Below, one piece after another: positions 1-5,843 of a DNA stretch of 6,749 nt. A program made the translations under genes and the position numbers. The notes beneath the pieces were generated by a model, which was not told where the DNA came from, searched no databases, and saw only the letters and a program-made list of their open reading frames with translations. The DNA comes from an uncultured Chloroflexota bacterium (GTDB taxonomy: Bacteria; Chloroflexota; Anaerolineae; Caldilineales; Caldilineaceae): NCBI GenBank assembly GCA_903879975.1, contig CAIRNL010000356.1, forward strand, positions 1-6,749, written 5' to 3'. Each line of letters opens with the position of its first letter. The first letter of the stretch is position 1.

Positions 1-91
1 GGAAGTAGTCAAAAATGCGGTTGATCAACTCGCGATCGCTGTAACTGCGGTCATATCCTTCGGCATCAAGGCCGTCCATCACGAAGCCCAT
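1..91 (-). CDS. ABC exporter half, second subunit (N-terminal fragment)
   Basis: Only the first 30 codons are present; the gene leaves the window on the left. The peptide begins MGFVMDGLDAEGYDRSYSDR and continues ELINRIFDYF. This resembles the N-terminal lead-in of the partner half-transporter often found beside a degenerate-site ABC exporter half in Chloroflexota and Actinobacteria, just before the first membrane helix. The start is supported by a strong AGGAGG ribosome site 9 nt upstream. The gene follows the exporter gene at 188-1963 in the same direction with a 96-nt gap holding a large hairpin, so the two are probably co-transcribed and form a heterodimer. No transmembrane or ATPase domain can be seen here, so the family call rests on the N-terminal motif and the context. 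Confidence 0.7.
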   Translation of the reverse strand, partial: MGFVMDGLDAEGYDRSYSDRELINRIFDYF

Positions 92-100
92 GGCTACATT

Positions 101-106
101 CCTCCT
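101..106 (-). promoter_or_regulatory. Shine-Dalgarno site of the second exporter gene
   Basis: On the minus strand this reads AGGAGG, the full anti-16S core, 9 nt before the ATG at 91. It fixes the start of the truncated gene and shows that this gene has its own strong translation signal, whatever the hairpin just upstream does. It is the strongest ribosome site in the window. Confidence 0.8.
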
Positions 107-126
107 ATCGTACGCGCTGTGGTTCT

Positions 127-172
127 GAGGGCTGGGGTATGGGGATCGTATGATCCCCATACCCCAGCCCTC
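127..172. repeat. Perfect 21-bp-arm intergenic hairpin
   Basis: Bases 127-147 are the exact reverse complement of 152-172, leaving a 4-base loop (gtat, 148-151). The stem is GC-rich, with runs such as CTGGGG and GGGGATC. It lies between the two exporter genes, about 15 nt after the stop of the first gene and about 35 nt before the start of the second. In the direction of transcription (minus) no T-run follows it, and on the plus strand the next bases are CCAGTCC, so it does not look like a standard intrinsic terminator. It could be an mRNA-stabilising or processing stem that sets the ratio of the two subunits, or a copy of a dispersed palindromic repeat. Confidence 0.9.
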
Positions 173-187
173 CCAGTCCTCAATGCC

Positions 188-1963
188 TCAAAAATAGCGC
201 GCAAAAATGCGCCGGTAGAGCGAGTTCCGTTCGATCAAGTCTGCATGCGTGCCGCAGTCGACGACGCGTCCCTTGTCGAGCATGACGATCAGGTCGGCGC
301 GACGGATCATCGAGAGGCGGTGGGTGATGAGAAAGGTCGTACGTCCCTCCAGCACTCGGTGGATCGCCTGCTGGATCTTGTCTTCCGTTGCGCTGTCGAT
401 AGCGCTGGTCGAGTCATCCAGGATGAGAATACGAGGGTCAGTGAGCAACGCGCGCGCAATCGCCAGGCGCTGACGCTGCCCACCGGACAGCGTCACCCCG
501 CGCTCGCCAATGACAGTGTCGTAGCCGTCCTTGAAGCTCATGATGAAGTCGTGTGCCTGTGCATCTCGGGCTGCCTGAATCACTGCTTCCTCAGTTGCCC
601 TGCTGCCCAGCCCAAAGGCAATGTTCTCTCGGATAGTGCGCGAGAAGAGAAAGACATCTTGCTCAATCGTAGAGACCTGCGAACGCAGCGACGCCATGTT
701 CCAATCGCGCACGTCGACGCTGTCGATCAGGATGTGTCCGCTGCTGACATCGTAGATGCGATTGACCAGCTTCGTCAGCGTCGTCTTGCCAGAACCGGTC
801 TGGCCAACGATGGCAACCGTCTGTCCGGGCTGCACGTGAAAGCTGATTTGCTGCAGCACCCGCACCGTGCTGAAGCCAAAGTCTACCGCTACGAAGCGGA
901 TGTCTCCCTGCATCTCGGCGGCATGACCATCCTTGTTCTCATCTAGCTCCGTTTCCTCTTCGATCATCTCCAGGATGCGACGTGCGCCGGCAATGCCGAG
1001 TTGAACAAGGGAAAAGGTAAAAATGGAGATGAAGGTTGGAAAGCGCAGAATGCCCATGAGTCCCATGTAGGCCACGAGCTGCCCCACATCGATGGCTCCC
1101 TGCTGTAAGAGCGCTAGACTGTGGGCAAAGGCAGCGGTGAGGGCAAAGCCAAAAAACAGGATCGGCAGGTAGCGCGCCTGCACCTGTCCCTCTTTAATGT
1201 AAAAATCGCGCACGAGGGCGGCGTTACGTGCAAACTTGCGCTTTTCTTGGGCCTCCTGCGCCGTCGACTTGACGACCTCGACGCCGGAGATGGTCTCATT
1301 GAGCCCGGCATTGAGCTCGCCAAAGCGGCCGCGAATCTCTGCTGCGACCGGGTTGAGCCTCCGTGTGTAATCGCGCAGCAGAAAAACAAAGAATCCCAGA
1401 AAGATCAACGGCGTGACCAGAAGGCGCACATCGATGAAGCCGATGAAGATCAGCGGGATGAAGATGCTGAGCATAGAGTCCGTGATCAGCGCCACCCCAG
1501 GATTGAGCATCGGCTTGAGTTGACGTACATCGTTACTGGCTCGCGCCATGATATCGCCGACCCGCTGGCGATTGTGGAACGTTTGACTCTTGCCCAGCAG
1601 GCTGATATACAACTCTTCGCGTGCGTCGCGCTCCGTGCGCTGCGCCAATGTTTCGATGGAAAAGGCGTTCACAATGTCGGTGACGCCGCGCAGCAAAACA
1701 GCGCCAAGGATCGCCAGACCAATCAGCAACAGTTGGTTCGGATCGGGCGACGGCTTGAGTACTTCAGTGAAAGCACGCCCCGTGAGGGTCGGTATCAGCG
1801 AGAAGAGTGCAGCGGTCAACGTGCTGGCGACCAGAAAAGAGGCAACAAACCCTTTGTAGCGCAGGGCATGAGACAAAATCCAGCGCATCGGGCCACGCCG
1901 GTCATACCGGTACTCATTCGCCACGCTGAATTCGCGGCGGGTTGGAAGGGGTTGACTTGTCAC
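188..1963 (-). CDS. ABC-type multidrug exporter half, degenerate-site subunit
   Basis: This 591-residue protein has the usual length of an ABC half-exporter: a six-helix membrane domain (about residues 30-325) followed by a C-terminal ATPase. Visible ATPase motifs are Walker A GQTGSGKT (387-394), Q-loop Gln435, signature LSGGQ (492-496), Walker B ILILDDS (512-518), D-loop SAID (520-523) and the H-loop His548. The residue after the Walker B aspartate is Asp517 rather than the catalytic Glu. This is the hallmark of the degenerate-site subunit in heterodimeric exporters such as TM287/288 and BmrCD. The partner is presumably the gene starting at 91. The start codon is GTG, with a GAGG 5 nt upstream. 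The family is usually annotated as multidrug/lipid export, but the substrate cannot be read from sequence. Expression is probably governed by the promoter at 2011-2039 and the palindrome at 1994-2007. Confidence 0.93.
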   Translation of the reverse strand: MTSQPLPTRREFSVANEYRYDRRGPMRWILSHALRYKGFVASFLVASTLTAALFSLIPTLTGRAFTEVLKPSPDPNQLLLIGLAILGAVLLRGVTDIVNAFSIETLAQRTERDAREELYISLLGKSQTFHNRQRVGDIMARASNDVRQLKPMLNPGVALITDSMLSIFIPLIFIGFIDVRLLVTPLIFLGFFVFLLRDYTRRLNPVAAEIRGRFGELNAGLNETISGVEVVKSTAQEAQEKRKFARNAALVRDFYIKEGQVQARYLPILFFGFALTAAFAHSLALLQQGAIDVGQLVAYMGLMGILRFPTFISIFTFSLVQLGIAGARRILEMIEEETELDENKDGHAAEMQGDIRFVAVDFGFSTVRVLQQISFHVQPGQTVAIVGQTGSGKTTLTKLVNRIYDVSSGHILIDSVDVRDWNMASLRSQVSTIEQDVFLFSRTIRENIAFGLGSRATEEAVIQAARDAQAHDFIMSFKDGYDTVIGERGVTLSGGQRQRLAIARALLTDPRILILDDSTSAIDSATEDKIQQAIHRVLEGRTTFLITHRLSMIRRADLIVMLDKGRVVDCGTHADLIERNSLYRRIFARYF

Positions 1964-1993
1964 GGATGCCTCACTATCGTCATTGCGCCAGGA

Positions 1994-2007
1994 CGAACAT
2001 ATGTTCC
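1994..2007. promoter_or_regulatory. Putative LexA (SOS) box on the exporter promoter
   Basis: The sequence CGAACATATGTTCC contains the perfect 12-bp palindrome GAACATATGTTC. All 14 bases fit the Bacillus subtilis LexA/DinR consensus CGAACRNRYGTTYC. A Gram-positive-type LexA site has been reported for the Chloroflexota member Dehalococcoides, which would suit the suspected host. The box begins 3 bases downstream of the predicted -10 element of the exporter promoter and spans the expected transcription start, the classic place for a repressor. It lies about 90 bp from the peptidase promoter on the other strand, so control of that gene is unlikely. LexA binding is inferred; another regulator with a GAAC-N4-GTTC site is possible. 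Confidence 0.6.
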
Positions 2008-2010
2008 GAA

Positions 2011-2039
2011 ATCATACCACCGATTGGGACTGCAATGAA
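2011..2039 (-). promoter_or_regulatory. Promoter of the exporter operon (extended -10)
   Basis: On the minus strand a TATGAT -10 (2016-2011) is preceded by TGG, giving an extended -10 (TGnTATGAT). Seventeen bases further upstream is a weak -35, TTCATT (2039-2034). The expected start is near 2004, giving a leader of about 40 nt before the GTG at 1963. The weak -35 is compensated by the extended -10. The palindrome at 1994-2007 overlaps the predicted start. Confidence 0.55.
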
Positions 2040-2094
2040 AGCGGTTCCACCTTGATTCTAACGCATTGACGCTGAGCCGGCGTCTATTCCAATG

Positions 2095-2123
2095 TTGGCA
2101 TCGTGTCGTTGCTGGCGTACAAT
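2095..2123 (+). promoter_or_regulatory. Sigma-70-type promoter of the S9 peptidase gene
   Basis: TTGGCA (2095-2100) and TACAAT (2118-2123) are separated by exactly 17 bases, and each matches the vegetative consensus at most positions. Transcription would begin near 2130, giving a leader of about 45 nt to the ATG at 2175. No operator-like palindrome is evident on this side, which suggests basal expression. Confidence 0.6.
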
Positions 2124-2174
2124 CGGAAGATTCTATCTGCTAGAAAATCATATCGCGTCAGAAAGTAAATTCGC

Positions 2175-4079
2175 ATGGCTGCCTATCCAATTCAATCGCT
2201 CTTGTCTGCTCGCCAGTTTGTTTCACCGCAACGTGTGGGGGACCAACTCTATTTCATTAGCAATATGTCTGGGCGCCTGTCACTCTATGCCATGCGTGTC
2301 AGTGGCAGCGTACCTGAACCGCTGCTTCCACCCGATGTGGCGCTGCCGAATCCGCACCACTTGGAGGGGGTTGTCGTCTACCGCGTGCTGCCTGAACTGG
2401 GCAAGATCCTGCTCATGCTGGATCAGGACGGCGACGAGAACTATCAGCCTGTTTTCGTACCCATCGACGGCGGCCTGCCTCTGCCTATTTTCGGCGACCG
2501 TTTTGCCGGACAACAAGTGTCCTGTGCCGCGTGTGATGCCGAGCGCAACATTGCGCTGCTCACCGTCGACCCGCGTACCACTCCCCACCATGAAACCTGG
2601 CTGGCTGACCTGCGCACCGGCCACCTGACTAGTCTAGGCAGCAGCATCTATGGCAACTTCCCCATTGCACACAATGATGCGTTCGATACGATCGTCCTTG
2701 CGGACCAGTACACTTTCGGTGATAGCTGCTGGTATCTCTGGCGCAGAGGTGAGGGCGAACGGCATTTACTTTTTGGGACCCCGATCGACCACCGCGCGGG
2801 CAGCACCCCTGTCGAACCGAATGGCCTCGGCTCCGCAGCCATGATCGAAGATGCGGGGTTGCTGTTCATCTCTTCACTCTTCAGCAACCACTACGGCCTG
2901 ACGTGGCTGTCACTGGACAATCCGAGCGAAGCACGGCAGGTACAGGTACAAGGCACCGTACACAAAGGTGTGGGCGAGATGGTTGACTTGAAGCATGGTC
3001 TTGCTGACCGTTATGTCTTAGGCTACAACATTGACGGTGCTTCCTGGGTCTACAGCGGAACCTTTGATCGCGAAAACCTTATGTTCCGCGTCGACCGCAC
3101 GTTGGTGGGAGAGGGTGAGCTTTCCGCTGGCGTAGTCGAATCGATCGCTGTCGATCCGCCGTCCCATAGCGCTGCACTCTCTTTTTCGACCGCAACATCG
3201 CCCTCCCAACTCTACATTTTGTCTGGCGACGACCGCATCGAGCGTCAGACCAACGAGCGCATCCTGGGGATTCCACAGTACCTGCTCTCTGCCGGCGAAG
3301 AAGTCTCCTACCACTCGCACGACGGGCTGCGCATCTCCGCGCGCCTCTATCTGCCGGCAGCCGAGCTGGGCTTCACGGGCCGACGACCGGTCATCTTCTA
3401 CATTCATGGCGGCCCACAGAGCCAGGAGCGCCCGGACTTCACGTGGTTCTCTATGCCGCTCATCCAATTCTTGATCCTCAACGGTTTCGCCGTCTGGGTG
3501 CCCAACGTGCGCGGCAGTTCCGGTTATGGCATCTCCTATATGAAGCGTGTCGATCGCGACTGGGGTGGGTTGGACCGGCTCGATCACGTGGCTGCCTTCG
3601 AAATGCTGCGCGGTGACGACCGGCTGGACATGAATCGAGCCGGCGTGATGGGACGTTCCTACGGCGGATATATGACGCTCACACTGGCTGGCCGTCATCC
3701 CGAGTTGTGGAAAGCGGCATGTGACATGTTCGGCCCGTACAACTTGTTTACTTTCATGGAGCGCCTGCCCGAAACGTGGAAGACCTACTTCTATCGGGCA
3801 CTAGGCCATCCCGTACACGACCGGGCCTTCCTGACGGAGCGATCGCCGAGCACCTACCTGTCGCAGCTCGCCTGCCCGCTGTTGGTCATTCAAGGCGCCA
3901 ATGACCCGCGCGTCGTCGAGCGTGAATCGCGCGATGTCGTGGAAGAACTGCGTGTGCAGGGCAAGGCAGTCGAGTACATCGTCTACGCCGATGAAGGACA
4001 CGATATCATCAAGTATGCAAACAAGGTCGATTGCTACAGCCGCATCACCGATTTCTTCTGTGCGCATCTTACCTCCTAA
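2175..4079 (+). CDS. S9 family serine peptidase (prolyl oligopeptidase/acylaminoacyl-peptidase type)
   Basis: This 634-residue protein has the two-domain layout of the family: an N-terminal beta-propeller (about residues 10-365) that restricts access to short peptides, then a C-terminal alpha/beta-hydrolase domain (about 375-634). The nucleophile lies in GRSYGGYM (493-500, Ser495). The acid is Asp577 in GANDPRV and the base is His609 in DEGHD. HGGP (411-414) and NVRGSSGYG (444-452) are the usual oxyanion and active-site loops, so the enzyme should be active. There is no signal peptide or membrane segment, pointing to a cytoplasmic role in peptide turnover. Propeller sequence is weakly conserved, so acylaminoacyl-peptidase, dipeptidyl-peptidase and oligopeptidase cannot be told apart. 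The ATG is preceded only by a weak purine stretch (AGAAAG). It has its own promoter and a terminator downstream, so it appears monocistronic. Confidence 0.93.
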   Translation: MAAYPIQSLLSARQFVSPQRVGDQLYFISNMSGRLSLYAMRVSGSVPEPLLPPDVALPNPHHLEGVVVYRVLPELGKILLMLDQDGDENYQPVFVPIDGGLPLPIFGDRFAGQQVSCAACDAERNIALLTVDPRTTPHHETWLADLRTGHLTSLGSSIYGNFPIAHNDAFDTIVLADQYTFGDSCWYLWRRGEGERHLLFGTPIDHRAGSTPVEPNGLGSAAMIEDAGLLFISSLFSNHYGLTWLSLDNPSEARQVQVQGTVHKGVGEMVDLKHGLADRYVLGYNIDGASWVYSGTFDRENLMFRVDRTLVGEGELSAGVVESIAVDPPSHSAALSFSTATSPSQLYILSGDDRIERQTNERILGIPQYLLSAGEEVSYHSHDGLRISARLYLPAAELGFTGRRPVIFYIHGGPQSQERPDFTWFSMPLIQFLILNGFAVWVPNVRGSSGYGISYMKRVDRDWGGLDRLDHVAAFEMLRGDDRLDMNRAGVMGRSYGGYMTLTLAGRHPELWKAACDMFGPYNLFTFMERLPETWKTYFYRALGHPVHDRAFLTERSPSTYLSQLACPLLVIQGANDPRVVERESRDVVEELRVQGKAVEYIVYADEGHDIIKYANKVDCYSRITDFFCAHLTS

Positions 4080-4091
4080 AGGAAAGGTCGA

Positions 4092-4156
4092 TAGAAACCA
4101 GGATTTTGCAAGTTCGCCCTCTCGGCAGCGGCGGTGTCCGAAAATCCTGGTTTCTA
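4092..4156. repeat. 65-nt stem-loop with perfect 16-bp arms
   Basis: Bases 4092-4107 (TAGAAACCAGGATTTT) are the exact reverse complement of 4141-4156, enclosing a 33-nt GC-rich loop. It starts 12 nt after the peptidase stop codon. No T-run follows on the plus strand, and the loop is long, so it is a poor intrinsic terminator by itself. The arms share the word AGAAACC/GGTTTCT with the true terminator about 50 nt downstream. It could be an mRNA 3'-end protective stem, or a small dispersed palindromic or MITE-like element with 16-bp terminal inverted repeats. No open reading frame is carried. Confidence 0.85.
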
Positions 4157-4202
4157 CCTCTTCTCCCTGTAGGACTCCGCTCCCTCGTCATTCTAGCGGT
4201 TC

Positions 4203-4240
4203 ACGAAACAGGTTTCTGCAAGAAACCTGTTTCGTTTTTT
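4203..4240 (+). terminator. Rho-independent terminator after the peptidase gene
   Basis: A 14-bp perfect stem (4204-4217 pairing with 4221-4234) closes on a 3-base loop (gca) and is followed at once by six T residues (4235-4240). The T-run is only on the plus-strand side, so it terminates the peptidase transcript and insulates the regulator operon that begins downstream. The stem ends in CGAAAC/GTTTCG and is AT-richer than usual for this genome. Confidence 0.9.
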
Positions 4241-4247
4241 ATCGAAC

Positions 4248-4307
4248 ATACCAAAACAAAAATTTGGTCTAATTATTTGTCGAACTATTGACAATTCATA
4301 TACCAAA
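4248..4307. promoter_or_regulatory. Repeated ACCAAA/TTTGGT half-sites, candidate GntR operator
   Basis: ATACCAAA occurs at 4248-4255 and again at 4300-4307, 52 bp apart (about five helical turns). An inverted copy, TTTGGTCTA, lies at 4263-4271. HutC-type GntR regulators of amino-sugar genes (NagR/YvoA, DasR) bind palindromes built around TGGTCTA/TAGACCA or TGGTATA/TATACCA, so each copy looks like one half of such a site. The copy at 4300-4307 falls between the -35 and -10 of the regulator's promoter, where binding would block transcription. No single full palindrome is present, which keeps this tentative. Autoregulation by the gene at 4384 is the natural guess. Confidence 0.4.
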
Positions 4308-4317
4308 CTGCTATTGT
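4288..4317 (+). promoter_or_regulatory. Promoter of the gntR-nanE operon
   Basis: TTGACA (4288-4293) is a perfect -35. TATTGT (4312-4317), a 4 of 6 match to the -10, follows after 18 bases. The start would fall near 4324, leaving a leader of about 60 nt. The spacer contains an ATACCAAA half-site that may be an operator. Confidence 0.6.
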
Positions 4318-4383
4318 GAGCGCGGCACACAAACGCCTGTGACCGGCAAGACATCATAATCAGTTGTCAATTCCCAAGCATCC

Positions 4384-5085
4384 ATGCTGACACGCGACCA
4401 TGTAGCGGATCAATTGCGCCGGCGCATCGAGTGCGGATCGCTCAAGCCAGACACCTCATTGCCCTCGGAACGCGCCCTGGCGGAAGACCTGGGTGTCAGC
4501 CGCATGACCGTCCGTGTGGCCATCGACCAACTTGCTGCAGAAGGGCTGCTGGTTCGCCGCCCCAATCGCCGCACGGTCGTAGCCGGTGACAAGATCAGCC
4601 GCAGCGCGTCTTTCATGTCTTTCAGCGAAGAAATGCGCGCCCGAGGGTGGCGCCCCCATTCTGAAATTCGCCAGATGACAGCAACCGTGGCCGATGTCTC
4701 GGTCGCCGCGCAACTCAACCTGGAGGTGGGTGCCAAGGTCATTTTTTTGGAGCGATTGCGGTTCGCTGACGACGAACCCCTGGCCTTGGAACGAGTCTAC
4801 CTACCCTACGGCCGTTTTGCGACGCTCTTGACGCTCAACCTGGCCAGTGAATCGCTCTATGCAGTCATGGAGCGCGAGTTGGGCGTACGGCCTGAACTCG
4901 CAGAAGAAAGCGTGGAGGCTGTTCAACTCTCCACAGAAGAAGCCGATATTTTCGGCATTGCCGCGGGTGCACCGGCTCTGCTGACACGTCGCATCACCTG
5001 CGACGAACACGGGCTAGTTGTTGAGGTGGCAACAAGTCTTTACCGCGGCGACCGCTATCTCATGGCGCTGGTGCGGCGTCGTTAG
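4384..5085 (+). CDS. GntR-family (HutC-type) transcription regulator with UTRA domain
   Basis: This 233-residue protein has the usual HutC-subfamily size. Residues 1-68 form the GntR winged helix: LPSERALAEDLGVSRMTVR (26-44) is the recognition region, and EGLLVRRPNRRTVV (53-66) the wing. Residues about 74-230 are a UTRA effector domain, with FMSFSEEMRARG (77-88), LERLRFADDEPLALERVYLP (122-141) and a C-terminal EVATSLYRGDRY segment (214-225), matching the sugar-phosphate-binding fold of NagR/YvoA. It is the first gene of an operon: nanE starts about 20 nt after its stop codon. This context suggests that it represses the operon until a phosphorylated amino sugar such as GlcNAc-6-P or ManNAc-6-P appears; the ligand is inferred. 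No good Shine-Dalgarno precedes the ATG, so translation may be weak, as is common for local regulators. Confidence 0.9.
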   Translation: MLTRDHVADQLRRRIECGSLKPDTSLPSERALAEDLGVSRMTVRVAIDQLAAEGLLVRRPNRRTVVAGDKISRSASFMSFSEEMRARGWRPHSEIRQMTATVADVSVAAQLNLEVGAKVIFLERLRFADDEPLALERVYLPYGRFATLLTLNLASESLYAVMERELGVRPELAEESVEAVQLSTEEADIFGIAAGAPALLTRRITCDEHGLVVEVATSLYRGDRYLMALVRRR

Positions 5086-5106
5086 GTCGAAAGTGAGCAG
5101 CAGAGG

Positions 5107-5832
5107 ATGCAGGGTAAGGCATCAATGAGTTGCAGTGACCGTTGTCACGCATTCATCCAGCAGGTGCAGGGCAGGCTGATCGTCTCGTGCCAGGCGCTGG
5201 TGCACGAACCGCTCTTTGGCGCCAGCATTATGGCACGGCTGGCGATTGCGGCCGCACAGGGAGGGGCCGTTGGCATTCGCGCCAACACGCCCGACGACAT
5301 TCGTGCCATCCGCGCGGCCGTCGACCTGCCCATCATCGGTCTTTACAAGATCAATGTGACAGGATACGATATCTATATCACCCCTACGTTGGCTGCTGCC
5401 CGTGAAGTTGCCGCAGCCGGCGCCGATGTGATCGCCATCGACGGAACAGCCCGCCCGAGACCGGAGTTTTCCGACCTGGCCAGCTTCATCGCCGCGATCC
5501 ATGACACAACCGGGCTGCCGGTGTTAGCCGATATCTCTACCCCCGACGAGGGGCTTGCCGCCCAAATGGCCGGCGCCGATCTGGTGTCGACGACGATGTC
5601 CGGCTACACGCCCTATAGCCCACAGCAAGAAAGGCCGGACATTGACCTGGTGGCCACCCTGGCGGCAGTGTTGACTGTGCCGCTACTGGCTGAAGGACGC
5701 TACCATGCACCGGAGCAGGTTGTTGCGGCCCTGGCGGCTGGTGCAAGCGCTGTCGTGGTCGGGGGTGCAATCACCCGGCCGCAGGAAATTACCCGGCGCT
5801 TTGTGACCGCAATCGAGCGGCAGCAGGGTTGA
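5107..5832 (+). CDS. nanE: Putative N-acetylmannosamine-6-phosphate 2-epimerase
   Basis: NanE interconverts ManNAc-6-P and GlcNAc-6-P in the cytoplasm, the step that feeds sialic acid or ManNAc into amino-sugar catabolism. The 241 residues cover the full TIM-barrel. Family motifs are GRLIVSCQALVHEPL (22-36), GGAVGIRAN (52-60), IIGLYKINVTGYDIYITPT (76-94) with the catalytic Lys81, ATARPRP-like IDGTARPRP (111-119), MAGADLVSTTMSGYT (154-168), and LLAEGRYHAPEQ (193-204) with the catalytic Glu196. The start is uncertain: the ATG at 5107 has AGAGG directly against it, whereas the ATG at 5125 (Met7) has AAGG 5 nt upstream and would give a length nearer the family norm. It sits between the regulator and the DUF4127 gene with short gaps, so all three are probably one transcript. 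No nagA or nagB is in view. Confidence 0.92.
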   Translation: MQGKASMSCSDRCHAFIQQVQGRLIVSCQALVHEPLFGASIMARLAIAAAQGGAVGIRANTPDDIRAIRAAVDLPIIGLYKINVTGYDIYITPTLAAAREVAAAGADVIAIDGTARPRPEFSDLASFIAAIHDTTGLPVLADISTPDEGLAAQMAGADLVSTTMSGYTPYSPQQERPDIDLVATLAAVLTVPLLAEGRYHAPEQVVAALAAGASAVVVGGAITRPQEITRRFVTAIERQQG

Positions 5833-5838
5833 GGAAGG
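5831..5838 (+). promoter_or_regulatory. Shine-Dalgarno site of the DUF4127 gene, overlapping the nanE stop
   Basis: GAGGAAGG begins inside the nanE TGA stop codon and ends 5 nt before the ATG at 5844. It sets the start of the next gene and implies translational coupling between nanE and the DUF4127 gene. Confidence 0.75.
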
Positions 5839-5843
5839 TACAG

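Noticed and set aside
119..946. Open plus-strand frame of about 275 codons opposite the ATPase domain
   Set aside because: It is antisense to the conserved Walker A/Walker B region, includes one arm of the intergenic hairpin, and has no recognisable domain.
1121..2038. Open plus-strand frame of about 305 codons opposite the exporter gene
   Set aside because: It is antisense to a clear ABC transporter, its translation is highly charged and low in hydrophobic residues with no family resemblance, and it runs through the divergent promoter region. It is a mirror of GC-rich codon use.
2068..2084. Short inverted repeat GACGC/GCGTC in the divergent region as an operator
   Set aside because: Five-base arms with a 7-base gap are common by chance in GC-rich DNA, and they match no regulator site I know.
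3018..3698. Open minus-strand frame of about 226 codons opposite the peptidase gene
   Set aside because: It overlaps the catalytic domain of a well-supported S9 peptidase and has no promoter, ribosome site or family motif of its own.
4092..4156. The first stem-loop as an intrinsic terminator
   Set aside because: No T-run follows, the loop is 33 nt long, and a textbook terminator lies about 50 nt downstream.
4031..4291. Small plus-strand frames running past the peptidase stop codon
   Set aside because: They cross the 16-bp stem-loop, the rho-independent terminator and the next promoter, so they cannot be real genes.
4287..4371. Distant inverted words ATTGACAA and TTGTCAAT flanking the gntR leader
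   Set aside because: Eight-base arms about 70 bp apart are weak, and the left copy is explained by the -35 box TTGACA.
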